The position numbers and the translations under genes were made by a program. Below the pieces are notes generated by a model. The model worked only from the letters and a program-made list of their open reading frames with translations. It was not told where the DNA came from and searched no databases. DNA of 64,000 nucleotides from DATARH01 sp036008175. Lineage in GTDB: Bacteria > Pseudomonadota > Alphaproteobacteria > ATCC43930 > CGMCC-115725. The stretch lies in contig DASYOB010000148.1 in NCBI GenBank assembly GCA_036008175.1, positions 35,761 to 99,760 on the forward strand, written 5' to 3'. Each line of letters opens with the position of its first letter. Position 1 is the first letter of the stretch. Of this stretch, positions 57,781-64,000 are shown piece after piece.

Positions 57781-59289
57781 GTGAGCAGATTGATCTTTTC
57801 TCAACGTCTTGAACTGCGCCAGAGCCAGGCGCTGGTCATGACCCCGCAACTGCAGCAAGCGATAAAGATGCTGCAGCTGTCCAACCTGGAACTGGCGGAG
57901 TTCGTTGAGACCGAGATAGAGCGCAACCCGTTACTCGAGCCCGCGCCGCGCGAGGGCGATGAGACGACGGTCGTGGCGGAGGCTAATGGAGCAGCCGTCG
58001 CTGACGGCGGGCTGTTGGAACTGCCTCACGGGCTTACCTCCGATGTTGCGGCCGACGCCGAAGAGCATTGGCGCGCCGCCTCAGGCGGCGACGGGGACGG
58101 GACTGTCGATGTCGGCGCTCCCAGCCCAGAATCTTCCCCATGGCCTTCCCGCGGCGGTAGTTTCGACGGGGGAGATTTATCCGGCATTGAACAGGCCGCC
58201 CGACCGCACACGCTGCGCGAGCATCTGATCGCGCAGATCGGCACCGATCTCCGCGATCCGGCAGACCGGGTGATCGCCTTCCACCTGCTCGATCAGCTCG
58301 ACGAGGTCGGTTATCTTCGCGGCGACCTCGACGGCGCGGCGGAGCGGCTGGGCTGCCCACCGGCGCGGGTCGAGGTGGTCCTCGCCCGCCTCCAGGAGTT
58401 CGATCCGCCCGGCGTGTTCGCCCGGGACCTGGCCGAATGCCTTGCCCTACAGCTGCACGATCGCAATCGCCTCGATCCGGCGATGCAGCGGCTTCTCGAA
58501 AATCTGCCGCTCCTCGCAGCGCGCAACGTCCCGGCGCTGATACGGATTTGCGGGGTCGATGCCGCGGACCTCGCCGAGATGGTCGCCGAGATCAAATCGC
58601 TCGATCCGCGGCCCGGGCACGCTTTCGATCCGCCGCTGGCACAGCCCGTCGTCCCGGACATCCTGATGCACCCGCAGCCCGACGGCGGTTGGATCGTCGA
58701 GCTGAATGCCGAGACGCTGCCGCGGGTGCTCGTGAACAACCGCTATTACGCACGGGTCAGCAAGGCCACCCTGAGTAAGGCAGATCGCGAATATCTCAGC
58801 GACCGGCTGCAGGCGGCCAACTGGCTGGTCAAATCGCTGCACCAGCGCGCCAACACGATACTCAAGGTCGCGACCGAGATCGTTCGCCAGCAGGACGGGT
58901 TTTTCCGCCAAGGCGTTCAATCGCTGCGCCCCCTGATCCTGCGCGATATCGCCGACGCGATTGGGATGCACGAGAGCACCGTGAGCCGCGTCACCACCAA
59001 TAAGTACATCGCGACACCGCGCGGGCTGTTCGAGCTGAAATATTTCTTCACCTCGGCAATCCCCGCAGCGCGGGGCGGCGATGCGCATTCAGCCGAGGCG
59101 GTGCGTTTCCGCATCCGCGGACTGATCGAAGGTGAGCCGTCGGACGAGACGCTCTCCGACGAACGCATTGTGGAATTGCTGGAGGAAAGCGGTATCGACA
59201 TCGCTCGGCGCACGGTAGCAAAATACCGCGAAGCGATGCGCATCCCGTCCTCCGTGCAGCGGCGTCGCGAGAAGATGCTCGTGCTGTAA
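57781..59289 (+). CDS. rpoN: RNA polymerase sigma-54 factor
   Basis: 502-aa sigma-54. Region I is Gln-rich and starts S-Q-R-L-E-L-R-Q-S-Q-A-L-V-M-T-P-Q-L-Q. The core-binding region and HTH (E-S-T-V-S-R-V-T-T-N-K-Y, about 400) follow, and the RpoN box A-R-R-T-V-A-K-Y-R-E is near 475. It needs bEBP activators and controls nitrogen and other responses. GTG at 57781 is chosen. The neighbours hpf and ptsN are the standard context. Confidence 0.97.
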   Translation: MSRLIFSQRLELRQSQALVMTPQLQQAIKMLQLSNLELAEFVETEIERNPLLEPAPREGDETTVVAEANGAAVADGGLLELPHGLTSDVAADAEEHWRAASGGDGDGTVDVGAPSPESSPWPSRGGSFDGGDLSGIEQAARPHTLREHLIAQIGTDLRDPADRVIAFHLLDQLDEVGYLRGDLDGAAERLGCPPARVEVVLARLQEFDPPGVFARDLAECLALQLHDRNRLDPAMQRLLENLPLLAARNVPALIRICGVDAADLAEMVAEIKSLDPRPGHAFDPPLAQPVVPDILMHPQPDGGWIVELNAETLPRVLVNNRYYARVSKATLSKADREYLSDRLQAANWLVKSLHQRANTILKVATEIVRQQDGFFRQGVQSLRPLILRDIADAIGMHESTVSRVTTNKYIATPRGLFELKYFFTSAIPAARGGDAHSAEAVRFRIRGLIEGEPSDETLSDERIVELLEESGIDIARRTVAKYREAMRIPSSVQRRREKMLVL

Positions 59290-59397
59290 AGAGAACATCT
59301 CGTGAGCGTCGCTTGACCGCATCCGGCCGCATCACCAATTTGCGTCCTGCGCAGCGTTTGCGAGCGACCCCGCGATGACATTGAGTGGTTTGCAGCA

Positions 59398-60030
59398 ATG
59401 CAGCTGACCGTCACGGGCAAACAGGTCGACGTCGGCGAGGCTCTCCGCCGCCATGTCGAATCGAGCCTAGAGGCTATGCTTGGCAAATACTTCGGCACCG
59501 CGATCGAGGCGCATGCCGTCTTCGCCCGCGAGGCGCACCGGATCCGCGCCGACGTGTCGGTGCATATCGGCCGCGGCATCATCGCCAATAGCGGGGCGGC
59601 GGCGGGCGATCATTACCACGCTTTCGACGCTGCCGCCGAACGGTTGGCAAAGCAGCTGCGGCGCTACAAGCGCCGGCTGCGAGACTATCATGCCAAGGCG
59701 CGCACCAGCGAGCGAGGCGAGGTCGCGGCAGCCTATGTGCTGGCGCCCATGGACGAGGGTGACGAGCCCGCCGCGCACGACGGCGAACCCGCGGCGCCCG
59801 TCGTTATTGCCGAGATGACGACCGAGCTACCGCGTCTCACCGTCGGCGAAGCGGTCATGCGGATGGATCTGGCCGATGTCACGGTGCTGCTGTTCCGCAA
59901 CCGGTCGCATGGTGAGCTGAACCTCGTTTACCGGCGGGGCGACGGCAATATCGGCTGGATCGACCCCGCCCTTCGGACCGACCGCAGTGACACGCATCGG
60001 CCCAAAGGTGTTAGCGGCAAGAGCGCATGA
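59398..60030 (+). CDS. hpf: Ribosome hibernation-promoting factor, long form
   Basis: 210-aa protein. The N-terminal S30AE domain (1-115) starts M-Q-L-T-V-T-G-K-Q-V-D-V-G-E-A-L. The C-terminal domain (about 150-200) has A-V-M-R-M-D-L and N-L-V-Y-R-R-G-D-G-N-I-G-W-I, the dimerising domain of long HPF, which pairs 70S into 100S ribosomes in starvation. It lies between rpoN and ptsN. Confidence 0.94.
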   Translation: MQLTVTGKQVDVGEALRRHVESSLEAMLGKYFGTAIEAHAVFAREAHRIRADVSVHIGRGIIANSGAAAGDHYHAFDAAAERLAKQLRRYKRRLRDYHAKARTSERGEVAAAYVLAPMDEGDEPAAHDGEPAAPVVIAEMTTELPRLTVGEAVMRMDLADVTVLLFRNRSHGELNLVYRRGDGNIGWIDPALRTDRSDTHRPKGVSGKSA

Positions 60031-60115
60031 GAGAGAACCTTGCCCGGTCCTGGCGACAACACGCGGCGCACGGACCGCGTGGCCAAAGGGCTGAAAGGCC
60101 GGGAAGCGGAGCGTG

Positions 60116-60580
60116 ATGGAAATTTCCGAGCTGCTGACCCCGCGCAGCGTCATCGCCCAGCTGCGGGTCGGCAACAAGAAGCAGGCGCTGCAGGAAGTAG
60201 CACGCCGCGCCGCCGGGGCAACCGGAATTGCCGAGCGGCGCATTTATGACGTGCTGACCGAGCGCGAGCGCTGCGGTACCACCGGGATCGGGCGTGGGGT
60301 CGCGATCCCGCACGGGAAATTCGCCGAGCTGACCCAGCTCTACGGCCTGTTCGCGCGCCTCGACCGACCGATCGCCTTCGATTCAATCGACGATCAACCT
60401 GTCGATCTGCTCTTCGTGCTGCTGGCGCCGGAGAATGCCAGCGCAGAGCACCTGCGGGCGCTCGCCCGCATCTCGCGCCTGTTACGCGACCGCACTACTT
60501 GCCAGAAACTCCGCGGCACCGACAATGCCGATGCGCTCTATGCGCTGTTGACCGAGTGTCCGGAGACACATGCCGCCTGA
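60116..60580 (+). CDS. ptsN: PTS IIA-like nitrogen-regulatory protein PtsN
   Basis: 154-aa EIIA-Ntr. The phosphorylation site His is in G-V-A-I-P-H-G-K near residue 64. L-L-T-P-R-S-V starts the domain. In the nitrogen PTS it receives phosphate from NPr and regulates nitrogen, potassium and stress targets. The family order rpoN-hpf-ptsN is kept. ATG at 60116; a GTG one codon earlier is also possible. Confidence 0.95.
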   Translation: MEISELLTPRSVIAQLRVGNKKQALQEVARRAAGATGIAERRIYDVLTERERCGTTGIGRGVAIPHGKFAELTQLYGLFARLDRPIAFDSIDDQPVDLLFVLLAPENASAEHLRALARISRLLRDRTTCQKLRGTDNADALYALLTECPETHAA

Positions 60581-60604
60581 GCCAACTCGGCCCGGCGCAG
60601 CGGC

Positions 60605-60832
60605 TCAGTGAACGCTGACCGGCTCCAGGTCGTGCTGTCGCACCACGGCAAAAGCGAGATCACGGTCTGGAAGCACGGCGATTTCGGTACCGTCGGCGGC
60701 ATGCACCGCAAATGCCGCAGCGCCATCGACGACGACCCGTTTGATGTAGGCGACGTCCTCCATGCCGAGCAGCCCCAGCTCTCTCGCCGAGAACGCCGTG
60801 AAGTCTTCGATGGATCGCATTTCGACCTCCAT
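60605..60832 (-). CDS. DUF1150 domain-containing protein
   Basis: 75-aa small protein. D-F-T-A-F-S-A-R-E-L-G-L-L-G-M-E-D-V-A-Y-I near the N-terminus and D-G-A-A-A-F-A-V-H-A-A-D-G-T are typical of DUF1150. Its function is unknown. It is regularly next to hsp20 in alphaproteobacteria, as here (48 bases downstream of it). ATG at 60832 or the in-frame ATG at 60820. Confidence 0.85.
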   Translation of the reverse strand: MEVEMRSIEDFTAFSARELGLLGMEDVAYIKRVVVDGAAAFAVHAADGTEIAVLPDRDLAFAVVRQHDLEPVSVH

Positions 60833-60880
60833 CCGCCGGCATACGGCCGGCCAACGATTTGATTCCTTGCTAAGACGCTG

Positions 60881-61357
60881 CTAGGCGCCCGATTTATTCG
60901 ACGAACGCTGGGCGAGCGTGGTGATGCTAGCCTGTCCTGCGATATCTCCGTTTCCGCGGATCTGGATTGTGCGCACCTTTGGCTCAACCATCGGCCGGAC
61001 CAAGTCGACGTGCAGCAGCCCGTTATCCAGCCAGGCGCCGCGCACTTCGATCCCTTCGGCCAGCACAAAAGACCGTTGAAACTGGCGCGCGGCGATGCCG
61101 CGATGCAGGTACACGTGCTCGCCCTCATCGACCTGCTTGCCGCGGATAACGAGCTGGTTGTCCTCGATCGTGATGTTCAGATCGCTCATGCGGAAACCGG
61201 CAACGGCGAGGGTGATGCGCAGCTCGTTCTCGGCGAGCTGCTCGATGTTGTACGGCGGGTAGCCGTCGGCGGAGATCTTGTTCACCCTGTCGAGCGCCCT
61301 CTCGAAATGCTCGAAGCCGAGCAGCAACGGGGAGTTGAATAGCGACAGGCGCGACAT
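60881..61357 (-). CDS. Small heat-shock protein, Hsp20 family
   Basis: 158-aa alpha-crystallin-domain chaperone (IbpA-like). The start M-S-R-L-S-L-F-N-S-P-L-L-L-G-F-E, Y-P-P-Y-N-I near residue 35 and the terminal strand N-G-L-L-H-V-D-L match the family; the C-terminal I-x-I segment is I-Q-I. It holds unfolding proteins under stress. ATG at 61357 has GGAGGAG about 8 bases upstream. Two candidate RpoH promoters lie upstream. Confidence 0.92.
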   Translation of the reverse strand: MSRLSLFNSPLLLGFEHFERALDRVNKISADGYPPYNIEQLAENELRITLAVAGFRMSDLNITIEDNQLVIRGKQVDEGEHVYLHRGIAARQFQRSFVLAEGIEVRGAWLDNGLLHVDLVRPMVEPKVRTIQIRGNGDIAGQASITTLAQRSSNKSGA

Positions 61358-61415
61358 GATCCGTTCTCCTCCGATAGAGCGAGATCCAATGCCCGGCCCG
61401 CATGCGGCGCCCGGC

Positions 61416-61470
61416 AACGGGGAACGCCAATTCCGTACAAGATTTGGGAGCGATCGGGCGCCGGATCAAG
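61416..61470 (-). promoter_or_regulatory. Candidate RpoH (sigma-32) promoters of hsp20
   Basis: On the minus strand two overlapping candidates occur. CTTGTA (61436-61441) with CCCGTT (61416-61421), 14-bp spacer, matches the CTTGAA/CCCATnT pattern fairly well. CTTGAT (61465-61470) with CCCAAAT (61442-61448), 16-bp spacer, is the other. They lie 59 to 113 bases before the hsp20 start. Only one may be used. Confidence 0.4.
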
Positions 61471-61511
61471 CAACCGCCCGTAAAGCAGCGCGGCCGGGAT
61501 ACTCCCGTCGG

Positions 61512-62336
61512 CTAAAGCACGCGGATGCCGAGATTCGTATGCCCGGCACCCGATGAAGGTCCGTACTCGCCATATTCCTCGCCGGCGAGATGGTCAGATG
61601 CTACGCCGGCGAGCGCGCCGAGCATGCTCGCGACGTTGCGGCCGCCCATCTCCACCTGCGCCTCGACAGCATAGCCGTTGAGGGACTGCCGCGCCTCACC
61701 GGTGCTGCCCTCTCGCAACAAGGATACGAACCGGCGGTCGAGCGCCTGGTTCGCTTTTGTCGGCCAGCTCGCCGGGTCGCGCACCAGCCTATGCGACAGC
61801 GCCGAACTGGCAACAAAGACGACCCGCTTGCCCGATTTCGCGGCTGCTTGCCGCACCGCGTCGCCGACCTCGTGGCATTCGTCCAGATCGGCCAGGATGC
61901 AGGTTCCCATCGTGACCACCGGGATGCGCTGCTCCGGGTCGAGATATTGCAAAGGCACGAAGGTCCCGTAATCCCATTTGTAGTGGGCAGTCTCGTTGCG
62001 GCCAGCGAGAAGGCCTTTGAGCTTGATCTCCTCGACCAGCGCGGCCCCGAACTCGGGATCTCCCGGCCTGTCGTAGGCCACGCCCGGGATCAGGTCCGGC
62101 AGCTCGTCGGAGACGCAATAACCCCGATGCCGCGGCTGGCAGGTGACGTACCAGGTGAAGGTCGTCACCCAATGGGCCGACTGCAGCACGATCACATCCG
62201 GTTCGAGTTCCTGGATCGCACGTCCGAGGGAATAGGCGCCGGCAATGACGCCGCGCAGAAAATCCGGTGCGCTTGCCTCGATACCGATCCGCGGCGAGTG
62301 CGAGGCGATCGCGCTCATCACCACCCCACCCTTCAT
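61512..62336 (-). CDS. LigB-family extradiol ring-cleavage dioxygenase
   Basis: 274-aa class III extradiol dioxygenase fold. Iron-ligand candidates are His13 in A-S-H-S-P-R and the His in L-Q-S-A-H-W near residue 54; S-A-L-S-H-R-L-V carries another conserved His near 190. The family acts on catechols, such as 3,4-dihydroxyphenylacetate, with Fe(II). ATG at 62336 follows AAGGAG. It has no LigA part, unlike the other LigB in this window. The specific substrate is unknown. Confidence 0.8.
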   Translation of the reverse strand: MKGGVVMSAIASHSPRIGIEASAPDFLRGVIAGAYSLGRAIQELEPDVIVLQSAHWVTTFTWYVTCQPRHRGYCVSDELPDLIPGVAYDRPGDPEFGAALVEEIKLKGLLAGRNETAHYKWDYGTFVPLQYLDPEQRIPVVTMGTCILADLDECHEVGDAVRQAAAKSGKRVVFVASSALSHRLVRDPASWPTKANQALDRRFVSLLREGSTGEARQSLNGYAVEAQVEMGGRNVASMLGALAGVASDHLAGEEYGEYGPSSGAGHTNLGIRVL

Positions 62337-62553
62337 GCTGCGCTCCTTTCACTCGATTCGCGGCGGCGATCCGACACCGAGTGTGGCACAGAACCAGCGT
62401 CAAGAGCACAGCCGAGCAATATCGCGCTGGTGCGGCGCTGAGGCGCACCTGCACGGTTGCAATGGAAAGTTGTCAGAGCGACCAACCCGCGGCGGATCGC
62501 GCAGGCCGAGGGATCTTTAGCGTCGCATGTCCGCAGAGTGCGGCGGCTGCCGA

Positions 62554-63144
62554 TTATCCTCGCAGCGCGCGTTCGAGTTGCGCCTTGCTCATTCTGGACC
62601 GGCCAGCGATCTTGCGCCGCGTTGCCTCGGTGTACAGCTCGGCACGGGTCTTCCCGGTGGCGCGCTTCGTTCCGGTGCTCGCGCTCCGCTTAGTGGTCGA
62701 CGCCCGCCTCGTGCCCGACGCCTTCGCTGTGCTCGACGTGCGCTTGGCAGCGGCGGCACGTGTCGCGCCGGATCCCCGTTTCGGGCTCGCGGACCGCGTG
62801 GTGATCGAGGAGCGCGCGGCGGCGCGCGGCGTCCGCTTCGTGGTCGAGGAACTTTTGCTGCCCGAGGCCCGCTTCGTGCTCGCTGCCCGACGGCCGGTGG
62901 CCTCGGCAGCATCCTGACCGGTTTCACCGCGCCGTTCCTTTTCTTTGGTGCGGCGCAAGTTGCGGGCGTTTTTCTTTGGGCTTTCGAATTTGGAAGCGCC
63001 GGCCTCGTGCAGCGCAATGGCGATGGCTTGTTTCGGATTTTTGACTTTCCGCGCACCGCGAGCGGTTTTCAATTCGCCGTGCTTGTATTCATGCATGACC
63101 CGGTCGACGGTCTTGCGTTGTGCGGGACTCTGGCGAGTCGCCAT
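62554..63144 (-). CDS. DUF6496-type Lys/Ser/Thr-rich protein
   Basis: 196-aa basic, low-complexity protein. The N-terminal 60 residues contain V-D-R-V-M-H-E-Y-K-H-G-E-L and K-N-P-K-Q-A-I-A-I-A-L-H-E-A-G, the DUF6496 module. About 95 residues of Arg/Lys/Ser/Thr/Ala repeats follow, histone-H1-like in composition. The last 33 residues (K-T-R-A-E-L-Y-T-E-A...M-S-K-A-Q-L-E-R-A-L) look like a Rho N-terminal/SAP-like helical motif. DNA or RNA binding is inferred. ATG at 63144. Confidence 0.72.
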   Translation of the reverse strand: MATRQSPAQRKTVDRVMHEYKHGELKTARGARKVKNPKQAIAIALHEAGASKFESPKKNARNLRRTKEKERRGETGQDAAEATGRRAASTKRASGSKSSSTTKRTPRAAARSSITTRSASPKRGSGATRAAAAKRTSSTAKASGTRRASTTKRSASTGTKRATGKTRAELYTEATRRKIAGRSRMSKAQLERALRG

Positions 63145-63365
63145 GGTTCCTACTCCTGAACCGTTTAGCCGCAACAGCCCCGTCAAAACCGCCGGTGCTG
63201 TTATCGAGCGTGACGCCCTCGATCACGCTTTAGTTCCAAATTGCGCTTCTAAAGCCTTGTCGTAACGAGGTCTTCGCCGCGCTGTTGACCGAATACCCAT
63301 GATTATCCATTCGGATTGACAGCGATGGCAGTGCGGCGGCGCTACGGAAGCGGCAGGAGGCAGCC

Positions 63366-63908
63366 TTAGACCGGGGCAAGCGCCTCGCACGGTCCCGCCG
63401 GCAGCTCGACCCGGATCGGATCGCCGGCGTGAACCTCGCCGCCGGCGATCACAATGCTCATCACGCCGGCCTTGCGCACCAGATTGCCTTCGGCATCGCG
63501 GTCGAGCGTCGCCGCCATCAGCCCGGGCTGGATGCGGTTGAGCTTGCGGCAGGGATTGCGCAGCCCGGTGACCTCGATGACGGCTTCGTCGCCGAGATGG
63601 AGCCGGGCCCCTCTCGGCAGGGACAGCAGATCCACTCCGCGAGTCGTGACATTCTCGCCCATATCGCCGGCGGAAACGGCAAAGCCGGCCTGCCGCAACT
63701 CGTCGAACAGCTCTTCTTGTATCAGATGGACCTGCCGGAGATTGGCCGCATTGCCGAAGCGCAGGATGCGCGACAGGTGGGTGACCTTCGCGCCCATATG
63801 GCAGTCGCCCTCAACGCCGAGCCCCGCCAGCAGCTGGATGCTCTCGGCAATCGGTTTCGACATAGTGTGAGTCGGGCTTCGGCTCACCGCGATAACCGTA
63901 CCGGCCAT
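63366..63908 (-). CDS. MOSC domain-containing protein
   Basis: 180-aa MOSC protein. The conserved Cys, which likely binds the molybdenum cofactor or carries sulfur, is in G-L-R-N-P-C-R-K-L near residue 119. N-terminal V-S-R-S-P-T-H-T-M and G-D-M-G-E-N-V-T-T-R-G are family-typical. Related YiiM-like proteins act in reduction of N-hydroxylated compounds. No N-terminal beta-barrel partner is fused. Confidence 0.87.
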   Translation of the reverse strand: MAGTVIAVSRSPTHTMSKPIAESIQLLAGLGVEGDCHMGAKVTHLSRILRFGNAANLRQVHLIQEELFDELRQAGFAVSAGDMGENVTTRGVDLLSLPRGARLHLGDEAVIEVTGLRNPCRKLNRIQPGLMAATLDRDAEGNLVRKAGVMSIVIAGGEVHAGDPIRVELPAGPCEALAPV

Positions 63909-63955
63909 AAAGCTGCTCCCCTGTTCCCCTGCAATGTGCGGTGAAGCAAAAGAGC

Positions 63956-64000
63956 TGGTGCCCCGAGTCGGATTTGAACCAACGGCCTACCGCTTACGAA
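63956..64000 (-). tRNA. tRNA-Thr (anticodon CGT), 3' part only
   Basis: The minus strand reads from the anticodon loop TTCGTAA (anticodon CGT) through the anticodon 3' stem GCGGT, variable loop AGGCC, T-arm GTTGG/CCGAC with TTCAAAT, acceptor 3' strand TCGGGGC, and ACCA. The 5' half lies beyond base 64000. The visible part has a well-formed T-arm. Confidence 0.85.

Noticed and set aside
1..64000. CRISPR array, rRNA operon, complete prophage or plasmid origin
   Set aside because: No regularly spaced repeats, rRNA sequence, phage structural genes or replication genes were seen anywhere in the window.

Overview
This 64 kb window is a high-GC, gene-dense chromosomal segment of an alphaproteobacterium, most likely Rhodospirillales-like, although the order is an inference. 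The placement rests on gene content and order: rpmH-rnpA-yidD-yidC-engB-argB; the chain kdsD-lptC-lptA-lptB-rpoN-hpf-ptsN followed by a DUF1150/hsp20 pair; a ClpS-ClpA pair; a BolA protein; a DUF3108 protein; and an RHH_4-type ribbon-helix-helix protein. Almost all of it is chromosomal core. Clearly accessory pieces are small: a vapBC module, a remnant integrated element at a tRNA-Val gene, palindromic repeats and a few gene relics. No CRISPR array or rRNA was seen.

Layout. 1-7.3 kb: partial MBL-fold hydrolase, HAD hydrolase, zapE, mdh, GST, alpha/beta hydrolase, glycosyltransferase and vapBC with its own operator. 7.3-15.4 kb: a translation cluster in the same order as in E. coli (thrS, infC, rpmI, rplT, pheS, pheT), interrupted by ridA and a decayed hydrolase gene. 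thrS is preceded by a short ORF with three consecutive Thr codons and a rho-independent terminator. This looks like a threonine attenuator, and its promoter spacing predicts a leaderless leader ORF. infC appears to start at AUA. 15.4-24.7 kb: DUF3108 protein, tRNA-Val with a 49-bp duplicated 3' end enclosing an integrase fragment, thiolase, DoxX, tRNA-Leu, an NDUFA9-like protein, a cyclophilin, an AmpG-like permease and a metalloprotease.

24.8-32.8 kb: two ABC-type solute-binding proteins without permeases surround a luciferase-like oxidoreductase, a Gfo/Idh dehydrogenase and an S9 peptidase. A LigB-LigA fusion dioxygenase follows convergently. 32.9-47.2 kb: tsaD-gpsA, clpS-clpA, a nickel/cobalt transporter, a D-aminoacylase, aroB, and the minus-strand rpmH-to-bolA block. 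47.3-53.2 kb: a di-iron ferritin-like protein with HpnL, then a four-gene copper-type cluster ending in an unusual CopD-cytochrome c-thioredoxin-fold fusion. 53.4-61.4 kb: RNase D, KDO/LPS transport genes, sigma-54 and nitrogen-PTS genes, and small heat-shock genes with candidate RpoH promoters. 61.5-64 kb: a LigB-family protein, a Lys/Ser/Thr-rich DUF6496 protein, a MOSC protein and the 3' half of a tRNA-Thr.

The best leads are the thrS attenuator (7338-7506), the copper-type cluster with its fusion protein (49316-53151) and the tRNA-Val element remnant (16403-17383). All calls come from reading the sequence; no database search was run.
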